Below are positions 1 to 7,631 of a stretch of 64,000 nucleotides of DNA, in pieces. Made by a program: the position numbers and the translations under genes. Each line of letters begins with the position of its first letter. Position 1 is the stretch's first letter. The DNA lies in the NCBI GenBank assembly GCA_002840535.1, contig PHBH01000005.1:146190-210189 (forward strand), given 5' to 3'. Origin of the DNA: Deltaproteobacteria bacterium HGW-Deltaproteobacteria-15. GTDB taxonomy: Bacteria; Desulfobacterota; DSM-4660; Desulfatiglandales; HGW-15. The notes under the pieces were generated by a model, which was not told the DNA's origin, ran no database searches, and worked only from the letters and a program-made list of their open reading frames with translations.

Positions 1-346
1 CCATCTCCTCTTTTGTGTTGGGCCGATGCGTTCCTGTGGCAACTACGAACGTGATGTCCTCGGGACGGATGCCGCCCGCCTGAAGCTCCTCAAGGAGCAA
101 AGGCAGGATAATCTCTTCCGGCAGTTTCCTCGTGACATCGGTCACGATGACGGCCGCCTTCTGGCCCGGGTGAACCATGCCGGAGAGACGTTTGGAGGCA
201 ACAGGATGGAGTATCGCATCCCTCACCGCCTGTTTCACATCCGGCATTACCGGCATGGGTTTATTGTTCACGACCGTGACTTCGACGTCACCGGGCAGGT
301 TCACGTCGATCATCCGGTTGCCATTGGGTACGGCGTAGCTCGGCAT
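1..346 (-). CDS. larA: LarA-family (lactate racemase-like) protein, N-terminal part
   Basis: The first 115 codons are present; the gene runs off the left edge. The reading contains VTDVTRKLP and VATGTHRPNT, which match the nucleotide-binding N-terminal motifs of the DUF2088/LarA family. These enzymes racemise or epimerise 2-hydroxy acids with a nickel-pincer cofactor. The ATG at 346 is preceded by GGGGGAGA. It is the last visible gene of a minus-strand operon after the aldolase and DapA-like genes, so a hydroxy acid is a likely pathway intermediate. The family is clear; the substrate cannot be told, because many LarA homologues do not act on lactate. Confidence 0.8.
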   Translation of the reverse strand, partial: MPSYAVPNGNRMIDVNLPGDVEVTVVNNKPMPVMPDVKQAVRDAILHPVASKRLSGMVHPGQKAAVIVTDVTRKLPEEIILPLLLEELQAGGIRPEDITFVVATGTHRPNTKEEM

Positions 347-419
347 TCATCTCCCCCGCAGGTTGCCGCTTCAAGACTCCATTGTCTCTCGCAGAGCGAG
401 CTCACAGAGCCGAGCTGGA

Positions 420-444
420 CCTGTTTTCCGGATCAAAAAACAGG
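420..444. other. Intergenic hairpin
   Basis: CCTGTTTT and AAAACAGG form an 8 bp stem with a 9 nt loop in the 120 bp gap between the DapA-like and LarA-like genes. There is no clear U-run, so this may be a processing site or weak terminator. The gap also holds a degenerate CTCTCGCAGAG word of the intergenic repeat type seen elsewhere in the window. Confidence 0.3.
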
Positions 445-466
445 ACAAATCGCAGCCTCTTCTCTA

Positions 467-1426
467 TCATCCCTGCGCGCTCGAGCGAAGCGGGCGAGAG
501 ACAGTGGTCTTCCTGGTCTTTTCACCCGTTTTTTGGAATAGACCCATCTCCTTCAGGACTGTGCGGAGTTTTTCCCGATTCTCCCGGCTCATGGATCCGA
601 CCGGAGGAATCGCAGGGCCCGCCTCGATACCAATCATGTTCAAAGCTTCCTTGATCACAATGGGAAACGTCCCCAGACCGAAGGCGATGCGCAGCGGCGC
701 CAATCGGTACTGGGCTTCCAGTGCCCTTTTGTGATCGCCTGCCAGGAACGCCTCATAGATCTCTACGGGTACACGGGGGTCCACATTGGCGGTGGCGGTG
801 ATCGACCCGGTTCCTCCATAACAGAGGCACGCATAGATGAGGGTGTCCCTCCCAGCGAGCACATGAAAATTCATGCCCCGGGTCAGGCGGATATACTCAC
901 CGCAAAGGGTCATGTCACCGCTCGAATCCTTGATGCCGACAATGTTCTCCACCCCGGCCAGTTCCTTCACGGTAGCAGGCGGCATGGCCACGCCTGTCCG
1001 GTCCGGATTGGAATAGAGCAGTATGGGCAGGTCCGGCACGGCCCGTGCAACGCTGAGATAGTGCTGCACCAGTTCCTGCTGCGTCGGCGTGATGAAGTAG
1101 GGTGTGATGACCGAGACGGCGGAGACGCCCAGATCGCGGGCCATCAGCGTGATCTCGACCGCCTCCCTGGTAGTGACGGCGCCGGTTCCGGCATAAACGG
1201 GGACGCGTCCGGCGGTCTCGTCTATAACGAACTTGAGGACACGCCTTTTCTCTTCCTGTGTGAGAGAAAAGAACTCGCCCTGGCTGCCCACTGGGAAGAG
1301 CCCGTGAACCCCGCCGTCAATCAAGTGGTTGACAAGCTTACGCAGAGCCATCTCATGGATCCGGCCCCCCGCGTCGATGGGTGTTACCATGGCGGGGATG
1401 ATCCCTTTCGGTTCGAACACCATCAT
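467..1426 (-). CDS. DapA/N-acetylneuraminate lyase-family aldolase
   Basis: 319 aa, class I aldolase TIM barrel of the dihydrodipicolinate synthase family. Visible are the pyruvate-binding loop (GSQGEFF in place of the usual GTTGE), the conserved Tyr in SVITPYF and the Schiff-base lysine in VGIKDSSG. The start at 1426 gives an ATGA overlap with the preceding aldolase gene and sits after AAAGGAGG, so the two are translationally coupled. The pyruvate loop differs from true DapA and the neighbours are catabolic, so a keto-acid aldolase or dehydratase role is more likely than lysine synthesis. The last 20 residues are basic, Ser/Thr-rich and unlike the family. Confidence 0.85.
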   Translation of the reverse strand: MMVFEPKGIIPAMVTPIDAGGRIHEMALRKLVNHLIDGGVHGLFPVGSQGEFFSLTQEEKRRVLKFVIDETAGRVPVYAGTGAVTTREAVEITLMARDLGVSAVSVITPYFITPTQQELVQHYLSVARAVPDLPILLYSNPDRTGVAMPPATVKELAGVENIVGIKDSSGDMTLCGEYIRLTRGMNFHVLAGRDTLIYACLCYGGTGSITATANVDPRVPVEIYEAFLAGDHKRALEAQYRLAPLRIAFGLGTFPIVIKEALNMIGIEAGPAIPPVGSMSRENREKLRTVLKEMGLFQKTGEKTRKTTVSRPLRSSAQG

Positions 1427-2196
1427 GCCTCCTTTCTCCGAAGCCTGGCAAGGCCTTCCCTGGCTCCATCCATCATCAACAGCACTTCGTTGGACCACAG
1501 ATTGAGGGTCATGCCTTTTTTCATCCACGGCAGCAATGCATCCGAGGACATCATGTGAACGCCCGAGAATTTCTTTCTCTCTCTTGCAGCGGCAATAACC
1601 CTGTCAACGGCGGCAATGAAGTCAGGATGGGAGGTCTGCCCCATGATCCCCATGCTCTGGGAAAGGTCATTGGGACCGATGAAGGCGGCATCGATCCCCT
1701 CCACGTCGAGCATTCGCTCCACGTTCTGCACGCCCCTGGGGGATTCGATCTGGAGCATGAGGATGTTTTCCTCGTTCCTCTCCCGCATGTATTCCACCGC
1801 ATTCTCCACCTTTTCAAAACCCGTGTGCGGCCGGAAGAGGGACACGCCCCGGTTGCCCAGCGGATAGTACTTCGAGTATTCGACCAGCGCTTTCGCCTGC
1901 TCCTCGCTCTCCGCGTTGGGGAGGAGAATTCCCCGCGCCCCCATTTCCATGTACTTGAGGACCACCTCGCGCCTCACCTCGGGGATCCGGACCATTGGAG
2001 TGATTCCGGTCTCCCTCGCAACCGTCAGAAGTCCTGCCACTGCCCCATAGTCCATGTTGCCGTGCTCGGCATCCACGATGAAGAAATCAAATCCGCTGAC
2101 TTTCAGAATCTTGGCGATCTCCGGATTTTCCAGGGTGATCACCATGGTTCCTACCACGGATTCCCCCCTTCTCAGCCTTTCCTTCAGGTTCCACAT
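1423..2196 (-). CDS. HpcH/HpaI aldolase-family protein
   Basis: 257 aa, class II pyruvate-aldolase fold. Signature segments are FIVDAEHGNMDY near the N-terminus, the Arg in RIPEV, and the metal-binding Glu and Asp in MLQIESP and AAFIGPNDLS. The family cleaves 4-hydroxy-2-oxo acids, giving pyruvate and an aldehyde, with a divalent metal. The start at 2196 follows AAGGAG at 6 nt; an upstream in-frame start lacks a ribosome site. First gene of the minus-strand operon, read from the divergent promoter at about 2278-2306. Exact substrate unknown. Confidence 0.88.
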   Translation of the reverse strand: MWNLKERLRRGESVVGTMVITLENPEIAKILKVSGFDFFIVDAEHGNMDYGAVAGLLTVARETGITPMVRIPEVRREVVLKYMEMGARGILLPNAESEEQAKALVEYSKYYPLGNRGVSLFRPHTGFEKVENAVEYMRERNEENILMLQIESPRGVQNVERMLDVEGIDAAFIGPNDLSQSMGIMGQTSHPDFIAAVDRVIAAARERKKFSGVHMMSSDALLPWMKKGMTLNLWSNEVLLMMDGAREGLARLRRKEA

Positions 2197-2277
2197 GGCG
2201 TCTCCTTGACTCGTTCGCGCCCGTCTCTGCTGATGGCGGCACACGCAACCCGCAATATCGAACTCATATTATGCTTT

Positions 2278-2306
2278 TTATAATACCGTATGTATTTTTG
2301 TGTCAA
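2278..2306 (-). promoter_or_regulatory. Minus-strand promoter of the aldolase operon
   Basis: On the minus strand TTGACA (2306-2301) is followed after 17 nt by TTATAA (2283-2278), a near-consensus sigma70 promoter. Transcription would start near 2271, leaving a leader of about 75 nt before the aldolase ATG. A small symmetric element ATAC-C-GTAT (2283-2291) overlaps the -10 region. Confidence 0.65.
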
Positions 2307-2315
2307 TATAATTAA

Positions 2316-2344
2316 TTGACAATTGAATTCTATTTGTATACAAT
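2316..2344 (+). promoter_or_regulatory. Plus-strand promoter of the GntR regulator
   Basis: TTGACA (2316-2321), a 17 nt spacer and TACAAT (2339-2344) make a near-consensus sigma70 promoter. The predicted transcription start near 2351 is only about 2 nt before the preferred ATG at 2353, so the regulator mRNA may be almost leaderless. No purine-rich ribosome site lies in front of the ATG. Confidence 0.6.
2334..2343. promoter_or_regulatory. GntR/FCD-type operator TTGTATACAA
   Basis: A perfect 10 bp palindrome overlapping the -10 box of the plus promoter. FadR/FCD-subfamily GntR regulators bind short palindromes of the form TnGTnnnACnA, and this sequence fits. Its position predicts autorepression of the adjacent regulator, and perhaps control of the divergent aldolase operon about 30 bp away. 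Confidence 0.65.
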
Positions 2345-2352
2345 TTTTCCTC

Positions 2353-3012
2353 ATGAACAAGATCAATGTTTATGAAGACATCCGGCGACAGATCCTTGAA
2401 GAGAAGCTGCCGCCGGGACAGTGGTTGATCGAGCGGGAGCTTTGCGAAACCTACAGCATGAGCCGCACCCCGATCCGGGAAATTCTCTGGAAGCTCACGG
2501 CCGATGGTTTCCTGGAGCAGGAAGCAAACCGGGGGTTCGTCGTTCGCCGGCTGGGGCTCGAGCAGATCCTCGAAATCTTTCAGGCCCGGGAAGCCATAGA
2601 AGGCATGGCCGCTCGGCTCGCCTGCCGAAGGGGCGGCAATCCATTCCACTCGAAGCTGCTCGATATCAAGAAGAAATTTGCGAAAGTCAATGTCGAATCC
2701 GATCCCGCCCTGGGAATCGGACTCGGCCGCGAACTGCACAGGGCCATCATGGATGGCGCTCACAACAGCATCATGGCACACATTTACGAGGGGCTCGAAA
2801 ACCTGACCCTCCTCACTGCCAACATTACCAAACGGTCGCCGGCTATCGAAAAGGCTTCCGCCGACGCCCATCTCAACATCATCGACGCCATGCTCCAGCA
2901 GGAAGAAGAAAGAGGCGAGCAGTTGATGCGCGAACACCTGCGGGAAACCTGCCGGCATGTGGTGGAGCAGTTTTACCCGGGCATGATCGCAAATTCCTCG
3001 AACAGCAAATAG
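2353..3012 (+). CDS. GntR-family transcriptional regulator, FCD subfamily
   Basis: 219 aa. Residues about 5-70 form the winged helix (VYEDIRRQI, SRTPIREIL, GFVVRR). Residues about 80-205 form the all-helical FCD ligand domain, with metal-type Asp/His positions (REAIEGMAA, ELHRAIMDGAHN, DAHLNIIDA). Such proteins usually sense small carboxylic acids. An alternative ATG at 2323 would lie upstream of the predicted transcription start and place the operator inside the gene, so 2353 is preferred. It is followed after 9 nt by the dehydrogenase gene. It probably regulates both that gene and the divergent operon. Confidence 0.9.
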   Translation: MNKINVYEDIRRQILEEKLPPGQWLIERELCETYSMSRTPIREILWKLTADGFLEQEANRGFVVRRLGLEQILEIFQAREAIEGMAARLACRRGGNPFHSKLLDIKKKFAKVNVESDPALGIGLGRELHRAIMDGAHNSIMAHIYEGLENLTLLTANITKRSPAIEKASADAHLNIIDAMLQQEEERGEQLMREHLRETCRHVVEQFYPGMIANSSNSK

Positions 3013-3021
3013 GGGGTGTCA

Positions 3022-4035
3022 ATGAGCAGAGTCCTTTTGGTCGAACACATCCATCCGGCCGGCGAAGCCTTGCTGGAATCCGGAGCGCAGATTGTGCAGC
3101 CGCAACCGCAAAACGCCATGGGCATCCTGGAGATCATCGGCCCTTGTGATGGACTGGTCGTGCGGAACACCAAGATCACCCGGCAGATCCTGGAGGCCGC
3201 CCCCCGGCTTCGAGTGATCGGCCGGCACGGCGTGGGATACGATACCATTGACGTCGCAGCCGCAACGGAGATGAACATCCCGGTGGTGTACACTCCTGCG
3301 GCAAACACGGAGAGCGTGGCCGAGATCGCGCTGGGCTTCATCATCTGCCTGGGCCGCAAGCTTGTGCAGGCCCACGCAGCCATGCAGAGCGGCCAACTGA
3401 TCAGTGACACCTTCACCCTTTCCGTCATGTCGCAGAAAAGGGGACTGGCCAACGCGGATTTGCGAGGCAAGACGCTGGGCGTGATCGGGGTGGGCCGGAT
3501 CGGCTCTCTCTTGTCCAGAAAGGCGATCGCAGCCTTCCAACTGCGGGTACTGGGCTATGATCCCTACGTGGATGCTTCCACCCTGGCGGGCCATGGCGCG
3601 CAGAAGGTGGACAAGCTGGAAGAGATGCTGCCCCAGTGTGACTTTGTGACGCTCCACTGTCCGGGCGGCGCGGAAACGCGCCACATGATCAATGAGAAGA
3701 CCCTCTCCCTTATGAAACCGACCGTTTTTGTGCTCAACACCGCGCGCGGAACCGTCATCGATGAGGGTGCGCTGATCAAGGCATTGCAGGCCGGAAAGAT
3801 CGCCGGCGCAGCCATCGATGTCTATGACCCGGAACCGCCCAAGCCCGACAATCCGCTGCTCCGCATGGAGAACGTGATTGTCACACCCCACTACTGTGCA
3901 ATGACCGAAGAGAGCCTGTACAACATGGCCACCATGGTGGCGAAGGGGGTTTTGGATGCATTGAGAGGGAAGAGACCCGAGTACCTGGTGAACCCGGAAG
4001 TGTGGGAAAACCGCCGGCTCCCGGGCACGATTTGA
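3022..4035 (+). CDS. D-isomer-specific 2-hydroxyacid dehydrogenase
   Basis: 337 aa, of the size of the short SerA-like dehydrogenases. The substrate domain flanks a Rossmann domain with GVIGVGRIG. The catalytic trio is visible: Arg in NTARGTVID, Glu in YDPEPP and His in VTPHYCAMT. The reaction is NAD(P)-linked interconversion of a D-2-hydroxy acid and its 2-oxo acid. AGGGGG lies 6 nt before ATG 3022; a GTG six bases upstream is less likely. There is no ACT domain, so it need not be the biosynthetic phosphoglycerate dehydrogenase. The company of LarA and aldolases suggests a catabolic hydroxy-acid substrate. Confidence 0.88.
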   Translation: MSRVLLVEHIHPAGEALLESGAQIVQPQPQNAMGILEIIGPCDGLVVRNTKITRQILEAAPRLRVIGRHGVGYDTIDVAAATEMNIPVVYTPAANTESVAEIALGFIICLGRKLVQAHAAMQSGQLISDTFTLSVMSQKRGLANADLRGKTLGVIGVGRIGSLLSRKAIAAFQLRVLGYDPYVDASTLAGHGAQKVDKLEEMLPQCDFVTLHCPGGAETRHMINEKTLSLMKPTVFVLNTARGTVIDEGALIKALQAGKIAGAAIDVYDPEPPKPDNPLLRMENVIVTPHYCAMTEESLYNMATMVAKGVLDALRGKRPEYLVNPEVWENRRLPGTI

Positions 4036-4121
4036 TGCGCGTGTTCACTTTCTTAACGAACGAGTGACATCCCGTCCTCCGTAGCTTCAGCGCAGGAGGA
4101 AGCTTCAGCGATGGCCGGTGT

Positions 4122-5795
4122 TCATCCGTGTCCCTGTTGATCCTTCTGCGGCTCCACGCTTTTCCTTCGTTCTTCGTCTCTGATCTCTCTTCTGAGCATT
4201 TTGCCCACTTTGGATTTGGGCAACATGTCCCTGAATTCTATGTAGTGCGGCACTTTGTAGGGAGCCAGTCTCTCCCTGCACCACTTGGTCAGTTCATAAC
4301 CGCTCACCCCCCTGGAGTCCGTCTTGAGGACGACGAAGGCTTTGATCCTCTCTCCGGCCTTTTTATCCGGCACCCCAACCGCACAGGCCGCCAGCACGGA
4401 CTGGTGCTCCTGGAGCACTCTTTCGATTTCCGCTGCCGCGATCCGGTATCCTTTGTGCTTGATCATGTCCACGGAACGGTCGAGGTAGAAGACCCTCTCC
4501 TGCTCATCGATGTGAACAATATCCCTGGTCCTGTACCATACCTCTCCGTCGATCTCGACAAAGCAGGCCTTTGTCTCCTCCGGCTTGTTCCAGTAACCCT
4601 TTACAGCGTAAGGCGATGTGCCGAGAAGCTCGCCCGGCTGCCTTGGGGGGACGGGTTCGAGGCTGTCGGGGTCCACGAGCTTCCATTTGCTCCCCGGAAG
4701 GATCTTTCCTGCAGAGCCTGCCGGCGGGGGTCCGTCTTGCGCGTAGGACATGCATATGGCGCCGCAAAATTCCGTTGTCCCATAACCCTGGTAAAGAGGT
4801 GTGTGGTATCGCTTGAGCCACCGGACACCAACTTCCGGGGGCAGAACGTCACCCCCTGTTCCGCAGTACTTGAGAGAGCTGAGATCGTAAGAATCCACCC
4901 GGTCATGTTCGAGGAGCATCCGGTAAAGGGCGGGCACGGCAAAGGTGGTGGTTGCCCGGTAGCGCTGGATGTGGTCGAAGAGCGCGTCCAGCACAACCCT
5001 TGGAAGCATGATCAACGTTTCACCGCCGACGATCAACGGTCCCATGGCATCCATCTCGCCGATGATGTGATAGAGAGGGGCTGCAAGGGCCGTGACGCCC
5101 TTGCCCAGGGGGACAGCGGCTTCACTCGCCCTCCTCCACTCCTTCACCCTGTAGAGGAAGAGGCCCTCTGACAGGGGGACCCCTTTGGGAAAGCCTGTCG
5201 TTCCTCCTGTGTAGAGAACGAGTGCGGTCCTCTCCCCACCGCTCAGCCGGTAGGGCGGGAGGGCGGCGGGCTTTCCTTCCCTCAGGAGGCGGCTGAAGGA
5301 GTGCACATTGCTGCCCGATGGGAAAGCTCCCCTCGGAACCCTGTCGAAACCCCTGGCCACGATGCGCTTCCACCAGGGGACGAGGTCCAGCATGTTCGTG
5401 ATGATTGCCCTCTTGAGCGAGGTGTCGGGGAAAATTTCATTCACGTAATTGAAATTGCTGTCCATGCAGAGAATGGTCTCGGCACCCACATCATTTACCA
5501 GGTACCTGAGATCCCCCGCACCATAGACCGGCGCGACGGGAACCACGATGGCGCCCAGTCTCTCCAGGGCAAGCCAGGCAATCATGATCTGCGGGATGTT
5601 GTAAAGATAGAGGACGACCCTGTCCCCCTCCTGAATGCCGAGGCGAAGCAGCGCCGCGCTGAATTTGAGGACCATTTGGCTTAACGTCGAAAAATCGAAT
5701 TTCTCGTCCAGGTAGATGATGGCAACCCGGTCGGGAAAACGGTTCGCGGTTTCCTCAAATGAGCTGTAGATGGTGTCTGCGCTTGGTTCGCTCAT
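4122..5795 (-). CDS. Acyl-CoA synthetase (AMP-forming)
   Basis: 557 aa, ANL superfamily. Motifs in order: YTGGTTGFPKG (P-loop), YQGYGTTEFCG (adenine and acyl pocket), WYRTRDI (ribose-binding Asp), the hinge and KVGKMLRREI with the C-terminal catalytic lysine. It activates a carboxylic acid to its CoA thioester through an acyl-adenylate. The ATG is preceded by GGGGAGA. The gene lies downstream of the Liv-type importer genes on the same strand, so it probably activates the imported acid. A 156 bp gap with an inverted word repeat separates it from livF, so it may not be strictly co-transcribed. Chain-length preference cannot be read from sequence. Confidence 0.9.
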   Translation of the reverse strand: MSEPSADTIYSSFEETANRFPDRVAIIYLDEKFDFSTLSQMVLKFSAALLRLGIQEGDRVVLYLYNIPQIMIAWLALERLGAIVVPVAPVYGAGDLRYLVNDVGAETILCMDSNFNYVNEIFPDTSLKRAIITNMLDLVPWWKRIVARGFDRVPRGAFPSGSNVHSFSRLLREGKPAALPPYRLSGGERTALVLYTGGTTGFPKGVPLSEGLFLYRVKEWRRASEAAVPLGKGVTALAAPLYHIIGEMDAMGPLIVGGETLIMLPRVVLDALFDHIQRYRATTTFAVPALYRMLLEHDRVDSYDLSSLKYCGTGGDVLPPEVGVRWLKRYHTPLYQGYGTTEFCGAICMSYAQDGPPPAGSAGKILPGSKWKLVDPDSLEPVPPRQPGELLGTSPYAVKGYWNKPEETKACFVEIDGEVWYRTRDIVHIDEQERVFYLDRSVDMIKHKGYRIAAAEIERVLQEHQSVLAACAVGVPDKKAGERIKAFVVLKTDSRGVSGYELTKWCRERLAPYKVPHYIEFRDMLPKSKVGKMLRREIRDEERRKSVEPQKDQQGHG

Positions 5796-5818
5796 TCTCC
5801 CCGTACCTTACGATTTTC

Positions 5819-5948
5819 CTTAAATCCGAAGCCCGAAATTCGAAACCCGAAACAATATCAAATGACCAAAATCCAAATGACCAAAATAGTGGTTGTCACA
5901 TTTGGTCTTCTTTGTTTCGAATTTCGATATTCGGATTTCGAATTTGAC
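5819..5948. repeat. Inverted TTCGAATTTC / CCAAATGACC word repeat
   Basis: The 130 bp between livF and the ligase gene form an imperfect palindrome built from words such as CGAAATTCGAAAC, AAATGACCAAAAT and, on the right, TTTCGAATTTCGATATTCGG. A related stretch occurs at 16615-16685. The element fits between the two genes without entering either. Confidence 0.6.
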
Positions 5949-5951
5949 GCA

Positions 5952-6695
5952 TCAAACACCCATGTATGCCGACCGTACCTCCGGGTTGCCAATGAGCTCT
6001 TCCCTTGTCCCCTGGAGCACCGTGATGCCGTTTTCTATCACATACCCCCGGTCGATCACAGGCATGATCGGTCTTGCAAACTGCTCTGTGATCAACATGG
6101 TGATGCCTCCGACACGAATGTCCCTGACCGCACGGGCAAGGTCCGCCTGCAGAAGAGGGCTGAGGCCCAAAAGGGGTTCATCCATGAGGAGCAGCCTGGG
6201 CTTTGCGACCAGCGTGATCCCGATGGCGAGCATTTGCTGTTCTCCGCCGCTCAGGAGTCCGGCCTTTCTCTTTCTGAGGTGTTTCAGTATGGGGAAGAGA
6301 TGGAAGATGAATTCGATTCTCTCCTTTACCTCCTCCCCTTTTCGGAGGTAGCCGGCCATTTTCAGATTCTCATGCACGTTGCTTTCCCGAAATACCGGGT
6401 GCCGTTCCTGGCTGAGAACGATCCCCTTCCGCACCCTCTCGCTCGGCTTGAGGTAAAGGATGTCCTCCCCTTCATACCTCAGCTCCCCCATGATGGTGAT
6501 TCTCACGCCCCCCCGTCTGCTCTCCTTTTTCTTCATGTCTATCAATAGACCGGACACGGTGTTCATGAGCGTTGTTTTGCCCGCGCTGTTCGACCCCAGC
6601 ACCGCGACAATCTCGCCCTTTCGCACCTCCAGATCGAGATCATTCAGCGCAAGTGCGTTTTCAAAGAAAACCATGAGATTCTTCGCTTCGAGCAT
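5952..6695 (-). CDS. livF: Branched-chain-type ABC transporter ATP-binding protein LivF
   Basis: 247 aa. Walker A is GSNSAGKTT (35-43), the signature is LSGGEQQ and Walker B is RLLLMDEP. The family energises import through LivH/LivM. An unusual basic insertion of about 10 residues (near MKKKESRRGG) follows the SGLLID segment after Walker A, making the protein slightly longer than typical LivF. Last gene of the importer cluster, separated from livG by a heptanucleotide tandem repeat. Confidence 0.92.
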   Translation of the reverse strand: MLEAKNLMVFFENALALNDLDLEVRKGEIVAVLGSNSAGKTTLMNTVSGLLIDMKKKESRRGGVRITIMGELRYEGEDILYLKPSERVRKGIVLSQERHPVFRESNVHENLKMAGYLRKGEEVKERIEFIFHLFPILKHLRKRKAGLLSGGEQQMLAIGITLVAKPRLLLMDEPLLGLSPLLQADLARAVRDIRVGGITMLITEQFARPIMPVIDRGYVIENGITVLQGTREELIGNPEVRSAYMGV

Positions 6696-6753
6696 ACCCT
6701 GATCTTTTCTATGTCTTATCGTTTGGGAGCCTTACCCGCCGCCCCTGTAAGCG

Positions 6754-6866
6754 TCTTCTGCCTTCTGTCTTCTGTCCTCTGTCTTCTGTCCTCTGTCCTC
6801 TGTCTTCCGTCTTCTGTCCTCTGTCTTCTGTCCTCTGTCTTCTGTCCTCTGTCTTCTTGTCTGTCC
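6754..6866. repeat. Tandem heptanucleotide repeat (YTCTGTC)n
   Basis: About fifteen degenerate copies of the 7 bp unit TTCTGTC/CTCTGTC (minus strand GACAGAG/GACAGAA) fill the space between livF and livG and stop 1 bp before the livG stop codon. The minus-strand form matches the GGACAGAG words found inside the prophage at 53554-53590 and 60454-60473. The unit is far too short for a CRISPR repeat. Confidence 0.85.
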
Positions 6867-6867
6867 T

Positions 6868-7629
6868 TCAATCCAGATCGATATGGATGCCGAGATACGC
6901 CTTCTTCACCTCTTCGCTCTCCATCACCTCATCAGGAGATCCCGAAGCAATGGGAATCCCGTAGTTCAGGACCATCACACGGTCCACCACCCGGAAGAGC
7001 TCTTTGAGGCGGTGCTCGATCATGATGATCGTCAATCCTTCCTCGTTGAACTTTTCGATCAGGGGCAAGGTGCTCGCCACCTCAGACATGGACATGCCCG
7101 AGAAAAGCTCGTCCAGGATGAGCACCTCGGGCCGCAGCGCGAGTGCACGGGAGAGGTCCAGCCTCTTCAAATAGCCGTGGGGAAGACTTCCCGCCACCTT
7201 GTAAGGGACCTGGGAGTCCCTTTCGAACCCCATGTCGTCCAGGAGATCGATGGCCACATCGTCTCTCTCGCCGTACTTGCCCCCTCTCATCTTTTTGAAC
7301 CTGGATGAGCACAGGGGGATGATCAGATTCTTGTAGGCCGGCAGATTGTAGAAGAGCCTGACCATCTGGAAGGTGCGGGATATGCCGAGCCCCGCTATTT
7401 TGTAAGGCATCTTTCCTGTGATGTTCTTGCCCCGGAACAGCACCTCGCCCTCGTCAGGCTTGACGAAACCCGTGATGAGATTGACAAGGGTGGTCTTTCC
7501 CGAACCGTTCGGACCGATGATCCCGAGAAACTCCCCGGGGTTCAACTCGAAATTCACGTCATACACGGCGAGCACGCCCCCAAAGCTCTTCTTCAGGTGA
7601 CTCACTTTGAGAATGGGCTCTCCTGCCAT
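6868..7629 (-). CDS. livG: Branched-chain-type ABC transporter ATP-binding protein LivG
   Basis: 253 aa from ATG 7629. Walker A is GPNGSGKTT, and the LivG-type C-terminal extension ends in AYLGIHIDLD. Two departures from the norm: the signature reads GSLPHGYLKRLDLSRAL where LSYGQQRRLE is usual, and Walker B is followed by ELFSG (LILDELFSG) rather than EPxAG. The catalytic Glu after the Walker B Asp is kept. Starts 2 bp after livM ends. Likely still active, but from a divergent subfamily. Confidence 0.9.
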   Translation of the reverse strand: MAGEPILKVSHLKKSFGGVLAVYDVNFELNPGEFLGIIGPNGSGKTTLVNLITGFVKPDEGEVLFRGKNITGKMPYKIAGLGISRTFQMVRLFYNLPAYKNLIIPLCSSRFKKMRGGKYGERDDVAIDLLDDMGFERDSQVPYKVAGSLPHGYLKRLDLSRALALRPEVLILDELFSGMSMSEVASTLPLIEKFNEEGLTIIMIEHRLKELFRVVDRVMVLNYGIPIASGSPDEVMESEEVKKAYLGIHIDLD

Positions 7630-7631
7630 GC

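Noticed and set aside
26-541. 171-codon plus-strand frame
   Set aside because: Antisense to the LarA N-terminus, which has clear motifs.
467-1426. True DapA of lysine biosynthesis
   Set aside because: The pyruvate loop is GSQGE, and the gene is coupled to catabolic aldolase and LarA-like genes.
6754-6866. CRISPR array
   Set aside because: The repeat unit is 7 bp with no spacers and no cas genes.
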